The notes beneath the pieces are model-generated. The model did no database searches and was not told the DNA's origin. It saw only the letters and a program-made list of their open reading frames with translations. A program made the translations under genes and the position numbers. A DNA stretch of 64,000 bases, from NCBI GenBank assembly GCA_963675435.1, contig OY776216.1, positions 1,116,001 to 1,180,000 of the forward strand, in the 5' to 3' direction. Each line of letters begins with the position of its first letter. The first letter of the stretch is position 1. Below, piece after piece: positions 18,046-27,494 of the stretch. This DNA comes from Saccharicrinis sp963675435. GTDB lineage: Bacteria > Bacteroidota > Bacteroidia > Bacteroidales > Marinilabiliaceae.

Positions 18046-18615
18046 TTATTTTTTTACCCTTTCAACATACGATCTGTCACGAGTGTCAACTTTAATCCAG
18101 TCACCAGTATTTACGAATAACGGAACCATTATTGTTGATCCGGTATCGATAGTAGCAGGTTTTAATGAGTTAGTAGAAGAAGTATCTCCTCTTACACCAG
18201 GCTCAGTGTATGTTATCTCGAACTCAATATGCATTGGTAGATCCACTAATAACGGAGTTTCCGTGTCTGCGTGATAAACAACTTCGCAATTTAAACCGTC
18301 TTTTAAGAAGTCGTAGTTTTCAATTAACTTTTCTTCAATAGGTACTTGTTCATATGTTTCATTATTCATGAATACATAACCCATATCGTCTTTGTATAAG
18401 TATTGATAAGATCTGCGTTCTACACGTTGCTCATCAATTTTATGTCCTGCTGAAAAGGTGTTATCAATTACTTTTCCTGTAGAGATACTTTTTAATTTAG
18501 TTCTCACAAAAGCAGGTCCTTTCCCAGGTTTCACATGCTGAAACTGCACAACTGCATATAAATCATTTTTAAATGAAATGCACATCCCGTTTCTAATATC
18601 AGCTGTTGTTGCCAT
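18046..18615 (-). CDS. efp: Translation elongation factor P
   Basis: A 188-aa tRNA-shaped factor that rescues ribosomes stalled at polyproline. The three beta-barrel domains are complete. The tip loop reads KPGKGPAF with Lys32 at the position modified in many bacteria; no EpmA/EpmB or EarP gene is nearby. ATG 18615 (MATTADIRNG) is the family start; the longer upstream frame from 18666 is not conserved. It has its own terminator and stands alone. Confidence 0.96.
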   Translation of the reverse strand: MATTADIRNGMCISFKNDLYAVVQFQHVKPGKGPAFVRTKLKSISTGKVIDNTFSAGHKIDEQRVERRSYQYLYKDDMGYVFMNNETYEQVPIEEKLIENYDFLKDGLNCEVVYHADTETPLLVDLPMHIEFEITYTEPGVRGDTSSTNSLKPATIDTGSTIMVPLFVNTGDWIKVDTRDRSYVERVKK

Positions 18616-18743
18616 AGTATTTAAAAAAGTATTAAAATTATCTTTGTGTATATAAAAGTTTTGCAAAAATAATCAAATACTTTAAATAGCTAGTTTATAA
18701 GGCGTAATTAATGTTGTGAATCGTTTACTTTTTTTGTATAAAT

Positions 18744-19544
18744 TTAATTTCTTATACAACTAAATGAATTGTTTAGTCCCTTGAATTCTATTAAATCACA
18801 GATAAATGAACCAACTCTTAAATTAACTTTAACTCTGATTGGAATTCTGTTATTATCTCTCGAAATCCATATTTTCATATCTTCTTCCGTTTTGAAAGCT
18901 CGGCCAACTTCAGTAACAGGATGAAAAAGATAGCACTCCATTTTGCCATATCCCGTATTAATAGTTTCTGTTCGAATATATTTAATGCGTAATGGAAAAA
19001 GTTCATCGCTGAAGTAAGTTTTATAAAATAAAACATCACCTTTTTTCAGGTCGTCGTTAAAATCATATTTTCTGGCAAAGTAAAATGCAGATAGAATATC
19101 CTGGATGTTAGAAGGAACTTTTACTTCGCCAGATTTTTTGCTGTTAATCGTTATCGAGTCTTCAGATAAACTATTATAATTATAGGTAACTTCATTATAA
19201 TATTTATAGCTTCCTTCGTTAATATCTCTGATAGATTTTACAGGTTGGTCCGTTTCTTTTTCAATAAAACTAATATAACGATCTCTTATTTTATATAAGG
19301 CATCAACAATACCAGTGGCTTTTGCTTTAAGTTCAACATAGTTACATGAAGTATTGTTAAAGCTCGTATCTTTTACTGTGAATGTAACATAACCACCTGT
19401 AATAAAACTATATCTGATACTGTACTTTAAATGTTCTCCAGGTTTATAAGCTTCTGAATACGAGGGTGGTGTGCTTTGTGAAAAAGAGTTTAGCGTGATC
19501 ACAAAGCATAGGGCAAAGAAGAATGTTTTCTTATAATTAGTCAT
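18744..19544 (-). CDS. DUF3108 domain secreted protein
   Basis: A 266-aa protein with a cleavable signal peptide (residues 1-~22, FFFALCFVITLNSFS followed by Q). The remainder is beta-rich with the DUF3108 pattern: GEHLKYSIRYSFITGGYV, then DRYISFIEKET, and the late RIPIRVKVNLRVGSF. The fold is a lipocalin/LolB-like barrel exported to the periplasm; the function is unknown. ATG 19544. Confidence 0.85.
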   Translation of the reverse strand: MTNYKKTFFFALCFVITLNSFSQSTPPSYSEAYKPGEHLKYSIRYSFITGGYVTFTVKDTSFNNTSCNYVELKAKATGIVDALYKIRDRYISFIEKETDQPVKSIRDINEGSYKYYNEVTYNYNSLSEDSITINSKKSGEVKVPSNIQDILSAFYFARKYDFNDDLKKGDVLFYKTYFSDELFPLRIKYIRTETINTGYGKMECYLFHPVTEVGRAFKTEEDMKIWISRDNNRIPIRVKVNLRVGSFICDLIEFKGLNNSFSCIRN

Positions 19545-19634
19545 ATAGTTTCGGCATTAAACTGTTTTTGTAAAATAACAATTATTGAGCCAATAAAATA
19601 ATAAATTAATTATTGAGTTGTTTAAAGTAAAATT

Positions 19635-19675
19635 GACCATCTCCCTAAAATATACACATAAAATGGGAGAAGGTC
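19635..19675. repeat. Stem-loop upstream of the IS4-like remnant
   Basis: GACCATCTCCC (19635-19645) pairs imperfectly with GGGAGAAGGTC (19665-19675) across ~19 nt. It lies between the start of the DUF3108 gene and the transposase remnant. It may mark the outer end of that element. Confidence 0.4.
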
Positions 19676-20262
19676 TTATTTCAGTGGGGATGCAATTGAT
19701 TCAAAGTTGAGGAAAGCTGGTTCTAAAGCATTATTTTTTTAGTACAAACAAATAAACATAACCCCAAGAACCAGCTCATGTCAAAAGTATTAACAAAACA
19801 GATACAGAACAATATTAGCCGCTATTTTTCAAAATTGTCAATGCATTTGTCTAAGCCAGAAGCTTGTTGTGTATGAGAAATGTCAACTGGTATATTGAAA
19901 AACGGAAGCGTTTGGGTTAACCAAATAGCAAGCGGTATAAATGATAGTATTGCTTTAAGCCGGACAACAAAACGGTTTAGGACACATTACAATAAGGAAT
20001 GCTTCTTTGCAAAGCTATTTAAAGGGCACCAGGATAGTGTAAAAGGCAAGATCAACCATAATGATTACATCTTGGTAGATGGTTCCGACATCCAGAAAAA
20101 GTATGCTAAAATGATGGAGGGGATAGACTGGGTCAAAGATGGCGACAAGGGAGGTCTAGGTTTAGGTTATTGGCTAATGAACATTGTCCAATTGTATCCC
20201 CACTGCTAAGTAGGTCATAGTTTTTTGACGAAGATGTGTGATATTTGTTTAGCGCTTGGGAG

Positions 20263-21786
20263 CTATAGTTTTAAATTCTGAGGTAAAAGATCTGCAAGTT
20301 TGTTCACCTTATAGGTAGGGATTATTTCAAGCACCTTTTTCAGCCATTCAAAGGGGTTTACATTGTTCTTTTTACATGTAGCAAAGAACGAATAGAACAT
20401 AGCTGCCCGTTCTGCACCTCGGTTAGATCCAGCGAACAGATAATTCTTCCTGCCGAGTGTGATTGGGCGAATAGCATTTTCGGCAAGGTTATTATCTATT
20501 TCCAAATTGCCATCGTTAAGATAAGCCAATAAATTATTCCAACGTTCAATGCAATATGCGGTGGCCGTGCCCAACGGAGATTTGGGATTGGTAGATTTAT
20601 AGGTTTCCACCATCCATTTCCCCAGTTCGTTTATCAATGGCAACGATTCATCAAGCCTCAGAGCGTGACGTTCCTTGGGAGGCATGTTCTGTTCCCGGGC
20701 TTTTCGCTCCACGGCATAGAGTTTTTGGAACATTCCCATGGCATATTCTGCTTGTTTTTGATCATATGGCAAGGCTTTCTCAAAATATCGGCGTGCGTGG
20801 GCCATGCAATTGACCAGGGTTATATCCGGATTCTTTGCTGCAATCAGATCATATACTTGGTAGCCATCGGTCTGAAGATAGCCTTTGAAGTTTCCAAGAA
20901 GTTTTTTCGGGCCTTCCCTGGATCTTCCGGTGTTATAATCGAAGAACACCATTTTTTCTAAAGGGCTGTGATAAATCCAATAATATCCCCGGTGCGTTTT
21001 CCCTTTCTTCTGTTTATCCAGAACGGGAATTGGGGTTTCATCGGCCTGTATATAACCTTGCGCGAGTACCCTGTGCTTTAAAACATCGTATAGTGGTTCA
21101 AGTAAATTGCTGATGCTTTCCTGCCAACCGTTGAGTGTAGATGAAGAAAGTTTTATGTTCTCCCTTTTGAAACGCTCTATTTGACGGTAAACAGGCAAGT
21201 GATCCACAAACTTGTCGACGATGACCTGAGATAGTAGACCGGGACCGGCGATACCTTTTTCGATTGGAAAAACAGGGAGTTCCGCCATTACGCCTTTGTA
21301 ATCGACATTGTTATCGTCTATTGACTTGATGTATTTGGGACGGATATAACGCTTGATGAACAGCTTCGCCGGAACCAGTTCCAGTTGGTCGGTCACTTCT
21401 TTTCCGATGCATTTCATCCCGAAAGTGTCCTCCTTCGGTTCCAATATAATTTCTTCTACCGGTAAGTGTGATGGCAAAGGTAAGCGCCCGGGATGCTGCC
21501 TCTTTTCTTTTGTACGCACATAGTTTATTGTCTGCTGTTCTTTTTCAGGTGCTGCCTCCTCGGGCACGTCAAAAGGTAAAGAAAGCTGCTTGTCATCAGC
21601 ATCGTGAACGAAACGTTCACGTTTTGTTCCATAAAGCAAGCGGTTCATTTGATCAATCTGGAACTGCATTTTCTCCATTCTGGATTGCATCTGTCCCATC
21701 GCCGACTCCATGGAGTTGATGAGCCCTTTCAGCTTTTGATTTTCTTTTTCCAGCTCGGAAGCCTTGTTTCCCAGTTCCTTTGACAT
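20263..21786 (-). CDS. tnpC: IS66 transposase TnpC
   Basis: A 507-aa DDE transposase. The N-terminal ~45 residues are a leucine-rich coiled coil (LEKENQKLKGLINSMES). Then come the IS66 linker with zinc-binding-like residues and the catalytic core with QADETPIPVL (Asp), LQTDGYQVYD (Asp) and NNLAENAIRPITLGRKNYLF (Glu). The C-terminal FYSFFATCKKNNVNPFEWL is the IS66 C-terminal element. Length is normal and no lesions are seen, so it is probably active. Confidence 0.96.
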   Translation of the reverse strand: MSKELGNKASELEKENQKLKGLINSMESAMGQMQSRMEKMQFQIDQMNRLLYGTKRERFVHDADDKQLSLPFDVPEEAAPEKEQQTINYVRTKEKRQHPGRLPLPSHLPVEEIILEPKEDTFGMKCIGKEVTDQLELVPAKLFIKRYIRPKYIKSIDDNNVDYKGVMAELPVFPIEKGIAGPGLLSQVIVDKFVDHLPVYRQIERFKRENIKLSSSTLNGWQESISNLLEPLYDVLKHRVLAQGYIQADETPIPVLDKQKKGKTHRGYYWIYHSPLEKMVFFDYNTGRSREGPKKLLGNFKGYLQTDGYQVYDLIAAKNPDITLVNCMAHARRYFEKALPYDQKQAEYAMGMFQKLYAVERKAREQNMPPKERHALRLDESLPLINELGKWMVETYKSTNPKSPLGTATAYCIERWNNLLAYLNDGNLEIDNNLAENAIRPITLGRKNYLFAGSNRGAERAAMFYSFFATCKKNNVNPFEWLKKVLEIIPTYKVNKLADLLPQNLKL

Positions 21787-21888
21787 ATTTCGAAACTACG
21801 CAAACACGGGCATTTACCAAAGAAAAACCAACCGTTGTTATCAACAAAATTAAGGTTTGGAGTTGATAAATATTTTTGTTGGAATACC

Positions 21889-22254
21889 TTATTTTACAGG
21901 TGTTTCGGGAGGCAGATATCGCTTTCTTTGTTGTAGGTTTTTAATAGATAATCCGTCTACTATCATTACAATTTGGGCATAGCTCAGAGTAATACTTCCC
22001 ACTGAAGTGTCATATCTGGGAAGCTCAAATGTTCCTTTCTCCAGGCGCTTGTAATAAAGTAAGAACCCGGAGCCCTGCCAATGCAGCAACTTAATCTTAT
22101 CTCGACACTTATTGATGAAGATAAAAACGTCTCCATTCTGGGGGTTGCTGTCCAGATGGTTGCGAATCAGTCCCGACAATGCATCAAAGCTTTTGCGCAT
22201 ATCAGTGGGCTGGCTGTAAAGGTGAAATGTGTTTTCTGTTGATAGTGCGAACAT
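21889..22254 (-). CDS. tnpB: IS66 accessory protein TnpB
   Basis: A 121-aa IS66 Orf2 protein with the typical start STENTFHLYSQPTDMRKSFD and the central GDVFIFINKCRDKIKLLHW. It is required with TnpA for IS66 transposition; its biochemical role is unclear. It lies 3 nt after tnpA, so the two are cotranscribed, and 102 nt before tnpC. Confidence 0.95.
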   Translation of the reverse strand: MFALSTENTFHLYSQPTDMRKSFDALSGLIRNHLDSNPQNGDVFIFINKCRDKIKLLHWQGSGFLLYYKRLEKGTFELPRYDTSVGSITLSYAQIVMIVDGLSIKNLQQRKRYLPPETPVK

Positions 22255-22257
22255 AGT

Positions 22258-22581
22258 TTATAGGCTTATCAGTTTTTTCAAAAAATCAGGACTAACAGTT
22301 TCCGGACACTGCAACTGGATACCGTTGGGAAATAATAAGCACAGCTGGTTTACCGCTTCTTTTTCTTCAGATTCTGGAACTGACTTTATATTTACCGGAA
22401 TAAAACCCGAATCAGATTTAACTTGAGATTTACTTTCTTTGAGCCTTTTACCCCACGCCTGAAATGTGGAATAAGCTAATCCATGTTCTTTACAATATTG
22501 TTTTTGTGGAGCATCACCTTGTTGCCATGCTTCGTAATGAGCAAACATCTCTTTGGCTGTATGTCTTCTTGAGTTTTTCAT
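22258..22581 (-). CDS. tnpA: IS66 accessory protein TnpA
   Basis: A 107-aa IS66 Orf1-type protein. It has a helix-turn-helix-like N-terminus (AKEMFAHYEAWQQGDAPQKQ, YCKEHGLAYSTFQAW) as in the InsA/OrfA group, and a short C-terminal tail (LCLLFPNGIQLQCP) found in Bacteroidota IS66 members. First gene of the element, 58 nt inside the right inverted repeat. Confidence 0.9.
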   Translation of the reverse strand: MKNSRRHTAKEMFAHYEAWQQGDAPQKQYCKEHGLAYSTFQAWGKRLKESKSQVKSDSGFIPVNIKSVPESEEKEAVNQLCLLFPNGIQLQCPETVSPDFLKKLISL

Positions 22582-23123
22582 GCACCAAATATATCCTCTT
22601 CAAATATCTAATAGAAGACGAGCTTAGTAGTGCGGATACGTCCAATTTAACAAAGATGGGGAATTGACTCCATTTTACAATAAACTGAACAGTTTTGATC
22701 ATGGGGCAAAAAGCGGGAATCTTGAAATAATCGAAGCCATAAAGATGATAAAAGAGAACTTACAAAAGGAAGTGAAGTATGTTTTGACAGGGGAATGGAC
22801 AGGGATATCCTCAAAGATTTCATCATCGGGCAGTACAACAAGTTTATCCTTAGGCTAAAGAAAAACAGTAAACTTGTCCATAATGGAGAAGAACTGAGGG
22901 CTGACCAGATCGCAGAAGGTGTATCGCTTAACAAAGAGATGACAGCTGTGAAAATCAAGAAAAACAAAAAGGTGGTCAAGGTATTTAATTGTGGCGCTAT
23001 TAAAGTACAATACAAAATTGGACGGGGCATAATTGACCTTTGGTTAGTGGTCACTAAAAATGAAGGGGGTGGATATTGCTACTTGTTGACAGATTCTTCA
23101 TCGGATGCAGTAGATGAAATAAT

Positions 23124-23289
23124 CCCGCAATATGCATTAGACCATCTATTACACATTGAAATTACTTCAAAACAAGACACTTCGTTACTTCACTTCAACT
23201 CACCAGAACGATGCTATGCCTCGTTTTAGTAAAGCCTTGTTTTATGGTATTTTCAATGTTCATTACGAAGTTCTAATACATAATCCGGG
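23124..23289. mobile_element. 166-bp MITE, copy A
   Basis: Begins CCCGCAATATGCATTAGA and ends with the imperfect inverse (TCTAATACATAATCCGGG; 15/18 pairs). It is flanked by the 5-bp duplication ATAAT (23119-23123, 23290-23294). It carries no gene. It is nearly identical to copy C at 43603 and diverged from copy B at 39549. It interrupts the transposase remnant; the original codons GAT GAA ATA ATA CAA are restored on removal. Confidence 0.92.
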
Positions 23290-23578
23290 ATAATACAAAA
23301 GGCCTTTACAGCTTATGGCTTCAGGTGGAAAATTAAAGAGTGTCACCGACATATCAAGACCTGTTACAAACTGGAGGATATCCAAATAAAAACATTCGAA
23401 GGCCTTGAATCAATGCTACCTATACTAACCGAGGCCATGTCTATTGTTAATCACGAACTTGCTTCAATACACAAAAAACTGCTATTAAAACCATGAACAA
23501 GGATAAGCCGTACGAACTGGACAATTTTCTCTATTATTAACAGAATTCAGGCTGTATTAGATTGATGCTCGTAGAAGG

Positions 23579-24274
23579 TTATAAAACTTTATTTTTTGGT
23601 GTGGTTGCAACAAAATCCTTTAAGTAAAAGGGTTCAAAATAAGCAACATCTTCAAATTTCTTATCCTGAAATTTATGATAAGCTGTTTTAATCATATTTG
23701 ATGCTAAAGGAGCTTTGTTTTCAATAAAAATGGCATTCTCATTTTTTATTACATCTTTACATTTGGCAGCTCCATCTCCTAAAAAAAGAATTGGTTGTTG
23801 TATTAATGTTTCAGCAAAGCTGTTTTCATCAATAATTTCAGCACTAATTTCTTTTACTTTTTCAAACTTGGCATTATATAATGTAGTATAAACTTCCATT
23901 CTGCGTGCATCAATCATAGGACAGATTAAAGTGTTTTCCTTAAGGTTTTCGTTGTCAATAGCAGCATAGGCAAGGGCCTCAAGAGAAGTTATTGCAATCA
24001 ATGGTTTGCCAAGCGCATAACAAATTCCTTTTGCAACTGAAACGCCTATCCTTAAACCAGTGTATGATCCAGGTCCACTGCTTACAGCAACTGCATCAAT
24101 ATCACTAATTTTATATTCTTTAATATCATTAAATAAATCCTGGATAAACACAGTTAGGTGTGTGGCATGAGAATTTGCTTCAAAAAGTTCTTTTTTGATA
24201 ATGATATTGTCATTCTCAGAGAGACAAACAGAACAAACTTTTGTTGATGTTTCAATTGAAAGTATTAATGCCAT
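23579..24274 (-). CDS. tsaB: tRNA threonylcarbamoyladenosine biosynthesis protein TsaB
   Basis: A 231-aa ASKHA-fold protein that partners TsaD in making the universal t6A37 modification of ANN-decoding tRNAs. Signature parts: ILSIETSTKVCSVCL at the start, AVSSGPGSYTGLRIGVSVAKG (~65-85) and PMIDARRMEVYT (~125). TsaB is the non-catalytic scaffold paralogue of TsaD. ATG 24274 (MALILSIETST) is the conserved start. It has the usual length and no operon partner. Confidence 0.95.
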   Translation of the reverse strand: MALILSIETSTKVCSVCLSENDNIIIKKELFEANSHATHLTVFIQDLFNDIKEYKISDIDAVAVSSGPGSYTGLRIGVSVAKGICYALGKPLIAITSLEALAYAAIDNENLKENTLICPMIDARRMEVYTTLYNAKFEKVKEISAEIIDENSFAETLIQQPILFLGDGAAKCKDVIKNENAIFIENKAPLASNMIKTAYHKFQDKKFEDVAYFEPFYLKDFVATTPKNKVL

Positions 24275-24343
24275 TGTATACAGTTTATTAAAATGCAAAA
24301 ATAGTTTTTTCAATGAATTTTACCATTGCTATTAAAAAAAAGA

Positions 24344-24378
24344 AAAAGGGGCACTTTTTCAAGTAAACCCCTTTTCTC
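24344..24378 (-). terminator. Intrinsic terminator after the SprB-repeat gene
   Basis: AAAAGGGG (24344-24351) pairs with CCCCTTTT (24368-24375). On the minus strand a long T tract follows, so it ends the transcript of the gene at 24433-27315. Confidence 0.8.
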
Positions 24379-24432
24379 TAACCCAAACCTAACTATATGA
24401 AAAAATCAACACTAACCTCCTTCGTTAAACTA

Positions 24433-27315
24433 TTATTTAATTTTTAATAGTTTGCCCTGAACGACTCCTTTGTTTGAGGTTAATTTGTAAAACATTAATC
24501 TATCGTTAATATTATCTCCTTGATATGTAAATGTATACTCAATATTAGCCAAAAAGGTTCCATAAAATATTGAATTAATTTTTTCTCCATATGTATTATA
24601 AATTGCTAACTCTCCATCTGCAGTTTCTTTACTAATTATAGTAAAGTTTATGTTGTCTTTAAATGGATTAGGGTAAGCTTTAATTTCTATACCGAGATCT
24701 GAATTTCCCTCTGAAAAAAGATTGATTAACTGCATGGAGTAACCGTTTGCTGATTTATAAGCAACTTGTATGTATTCCGGTAAAATACCAGAGCTAAAGC
24801 AAGCTTCAAACTCGATTTTGAAATGATCAGCTCCGCTTTGTCCAAAATCGCTAATGTTGTCTATTTTTAACCCATTTAAACCTGTTGTAGGATCAGTAAA
24901 ATTACTTTCAGTAGGATAGCCTTCTGAATTTGAAACAGAATTAATCATAGCGTTTTCTAGTCCGATAGTTATATGTGATAATTCATGATCACAAGTTCCA
25001 TCTGTATAAACCCACATTTCAAAGGCATAGCAACCGTCAATATCAGTTGCTGTGATTGAGGTTAATTTACTATAAAAACAGTCTGTAAAATCACTGTTAT
25101 CCGGAGTATCATAACCATTGTTATCTGAGCTGTCAATTCCATCATTATTATCATCGTTATCGCTAGTATCATCGTTATCAATAGTACATGATAAAGTGAT
25201 TGAATCTGTAGCAAGGCAGCCTTCAGCATCCATTACGGAATAGATTAATTTGGCGGTTCCTGTTCCAACATATACAGAAATACTATCAATTGATGATTCT
25301 TCAATGTACCATGAATTTGATTCTTCAATGATTTCCCATGTATAGGTATCCGAACCTTTCCAGTTTGCATATACTTTTAAACCTCCTGTTTCGCAATTAA
25401 TTTCTGTTGTTGGAGGTATGATAGAAGCTTCAACAATATTTGTTTCTTGAATAGTAAAATTGGTTGAGCTATAACAACCATTGGCATCAATTACTTCAAC
25501 TTGATATTCTCCCGGAGCTAAATCATATCTGTTTTTCTCTGTAGATCCATCTAACCAGTTGAATTGGTATGGTTCACTTCCTCCAGAAACAATAATTTCT
25601 GCTGCTCCGGTAGAAGCACCTCCACAAGCCGGCTGTGAGATATTAGCATTTACTTCAAGGGGTGTTTCTGATGAAGAAATAACAATGATTTCAGTAGTTT
25701 CACATCCAAGAGCATCTTTCATTGTAATTTCATACGCTCCATCTGTGTTCACCACGAACGCTGAAGATATCTCATTTTCATTAAAGTAATATTGGTATGG
25801 ATCTAAACCTCCAGATCCAGATAAATTGATTTCATAATCATCATCAGAATCACATTTTCTTGGAGATATAGAATAATTGATATTTAATGCTTGTCTATCT
25901 GCTAAATTTACAGAGCGTGAAACTTCACAGCCATTGGCATCGGTAACTGTTACGCGATATCTACCGGAGGTAATATCCGACAAGGTAGCACTAGTATCTC
26001 CAGTATCCCATTGGTATGTATAAGGAGCGGTTCCGTAATATACATTTGATACTGATATTGTTCCATCATCTCCACCATTACAAGTAGGATTTACTACAGA
26101 CGTTGATAATGATAAAGACGAAATTCCAATGTAAGTTGAATTGGTAACAGAACATCCCATGGCATCAGTTACAGTTAAACTATATGAACCCGAGTTTACA
26201 CCTGAAATGTTAGCTGTCGTATCATTATTTGACCATATATATTGATATGGTTCTACTCCCCCGGAAATAACGCTGGTTATTTCACCTTCACCTTCTTGAT
26301 GACATTGTAAGTAATTAGGGGTCAATGCTAGGTCAAGATTTGTATTTTCAGTTACAATATATGAGGCTGACATAGTACAACCTGCTGCATCAAAAACTCG
26401 TAGTAAATAGGTTCCGGCATATAAGCCATTTAAATCTTCAGATGTTTTATTACCTGTCCAAACATAAGTATATGGAGGTGTTCCTCCTGAAACAGAAACA
26501 TCAATAGCTCCGTTGTTATTATTGCAAGAGGCTGGAGTTACACTTCCTTCAATTATAATTGGAGTTTCTGGTTGGGTAAGAACTTCTTTCAGAACCAATG
26601 TTTCACCTATACTATCTGTAATGGTTACCTGGTATTCCCCAATACGTAAGCCTGAAATGTTTTGCAAAGTACTGCCATTGCTCCAAATATAGTTATAAGG
26701 AGGAGTTCCTCCATTAACTTCAGTATATATAGCCCCATTGTTACCTCCGTAACATGATATGTCATCTTTGGTTAGTGATGCTGTTAATGTATTTTTATTT
26801 TCTATTTCCTGATAAGAAATACATGTTCCGGCTTTGTAACCAATTGTTATATTATCTGCAATTTCTTTTAAGCAGGTTTCGTTGCTAGAACAAACAGTAT
26901 ATTCAATAATGAATGATCCTGAAGTTTTGTTTTCTCCAAAATTTGAAATATTGTCAATTTTAAAACCAGACAAACCTGATGTTGGATCTGTAGTTGGTTT
27001 TTCAATATCCCATCCTTCAGAGTTGTATACATCACTAATGTTTCCACAAGGGACTGCAATTGTAATGTGCGATAGGGCAGAGGAACAGGAATCACCAGCG
27101 GAAACTTCCAGTTTTATAGTAATACAGTTATCAGTTATTTCCTGATTTATTACTTCTGTGTAGAAACAATTTACACAGTCCTGACCTTTAAGTGTGTTAT
27201 TGTCAGACTGTGCAAATGTGTTTGTTGAGAATGAAAAGGTAAATAGTACACCAAAAAATAGGAGCATACTATTTGCTTTTACTTTTTTAAGTAAACGTCT
27301 ATTTGGCTTAAGCAT
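24433..27315 (-). CDS. Secreted SprB-repeat protein with type IX secretion sorting domain
   Basis: A 960-aa exported protein. A signal peptide lies at residues ~15-36 (MLLFFGVLFTFSFSTNTFA followed by Q). A Cys-rich domain (~40-170, with SHITIAVPCG) comes next, then six or so SprB-type repeats of ~75 residues, each with C-x-G-x-x-G, GG(T/S)xPYxYxW and a YxVTVTDxxGC ending. A low-complexity Asp/Asn linker (DDTSDNDDNNDGID) separates these from a second copy of the Cys-rich domain (~735-860). The last ~75 residues are a type A T9SS signal (IKAYPNPFKDNINF... ending LLKIK). It is exported by the type IX system and probably anchored to the surface. The duplicated N-/C-terminal domain may mediate adhesion (inference). 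Confidence 0.92.
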   Translation of the reverse strand: MLKPNRRLLKKVKANSMLLFFGVLFTFSFSTNTFAQSDNNTLKGQDCVNCFYTEVINQEITDNCITIKLEVSAGDSCSSALSHITIAVPCGNISDVYNSEGWDIEKPTTDPTSGLSGFKIDNISNFGENKTSGSFIIEYTVCSSNETCLKEIADNITIGYKAGTCISYQEIENKNTLTASLTKDDISCYGGNNGAIYTEVNGGTPPYNYIWSNGSTLQNISGLRIGEYQVTITDSIGETLVLKEVLTQPETPIIIEGSVTPASCNNNNGAIDVSVSGGTPPYTYVWTGNKTSEDLNGLYAGTYLLRVFDAAGCTMSASYIVTENTNLDLALTPNYLQCHQEGEGEITSVISGGVEPYQYIWSNNDTTANISGVNSGSYSLTVTDAMGCSVTNSTYIGISSLSLSTSVVNPTCNGGDDGTISVSNVYYGTAPYTYQWDTGDTSATLSDITSGRYRVTVTDANGCEVSRSVNLADRQALNINYSISPRKCDSDDDYEINLSGSGGLDPYQYYFNENEISSAFVVNTDGAYEITMKDALGCETTEIIVISSSETPLEVNANISQPACGGASTGAAEIIVSGGSEPYQFNWLDGSTEKNRYDLAPGEYQVEVIDANGCYSSTNFTIQETNIVEASIIPPTTEINCETGGLKVYANWKGSDTYTWEIIEESNSWYIEESSIDSISVYVGTGTAKLIYSVMDAEGCLATDSITLSCTIDNDDTSDNDDNNDGIDSSDNNGYDTPDNSDFTDCFYSKLTSITATDIDGCYAFEMWVYTDGTCDHELSHITIGLENAMINSVSNSEGYPTESNFTDPTTGLNGLKIDNISDFGQSGADHFKIEFEACFSSGILPEYIQVAYKSANGYSMQLINLFSEGNSDLGIEIKAYPNPFKDNINFTIISKETADGELAIYNTYGEKINSIFYGTFLANIEYTFTYQGDNINDRLMFYKLTSNKGVVQGKLLKIK

Positions 27316-27457
27316 GTTGTGTTGTTATGATTTATTACGCTAGCTCAAAGAAAATGTTACTTTAATCAAGAATATTTTAACATTTGTCGAAAATATTCAG
27401 AATTAGACTGTAGCTATATTGATTTAATCAGGAACTTTTTTGATTATGATAATTTGT

Positions 27458-27465
27458 TACTTTTG
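27458..27465 (+). promoter_or_regulatory. Possible -7 box before the dCMP deaminase gene
   Basis: TACTTTTG fits TAnnTTTG and lies 30 bp upstream of the ATG at 27495; a TTTTTTG run ends at 27442, somewhat close for a -33 element. Confidence 0.4.
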
Positions 27466-27494
27466 TTATTCTATATGACATAAATAGCAAATAA

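Larger units (their letters stand above)
20194..22639 (-). mobile_element. Intact IS66-family insertion sequence (2446 bp)
   Basis: The ends are inverted repeats: GTATCCCCACTGCTAAG at 20194 and, inverted, GTATCCGCACTACTAAG ending at 22639 (15/17 identical). The 8-bp sequence GTCCAATT is duplicated on both sides (20186-20193 and 22640-22647), the size expected for IS66. All three IS66 genes are present and complete on the minus strand. Excising the element and one duplication restores the host transposase frame. Confidence 0.95.
19778..23496 (+). pseudogene. IS4-like (DDE) transposase, broken four times
   Basis: Reading through the lesions gives one transposase. The gene starts at ATG 19778 and is hit by an in-frame TGA at 19874. 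It continues (YILVDGSDIQ, first Asp) to 20193, where an IS66 is inserted. It resumes at 22648 (NKDGELTPFYN), meets a one-base deletion near 22785 in front of DRGMDRDIL (second Asp), and is split at 23123 by a 166-bp MITE. It ends with QKAFTAYGFRWKIKECHRHIK, the YREK-like motif in which one Glu seems to be Lys, and a TGA at 23494. Removing one target duplication at each insertion restores the frame exactly. A hairpin (AGCTGGTTCT with AGAACCAGCT, 19713-19775) covers the region before the start codon. Confidence 0.88.

Noticed and set aside
22795..23229. Separate 144-aa gene ending in the MITE
   Set aside because: It is an internal fragment of the broken IS4-like transposase that reads into the MITE; annotated as part of the pseudogene.
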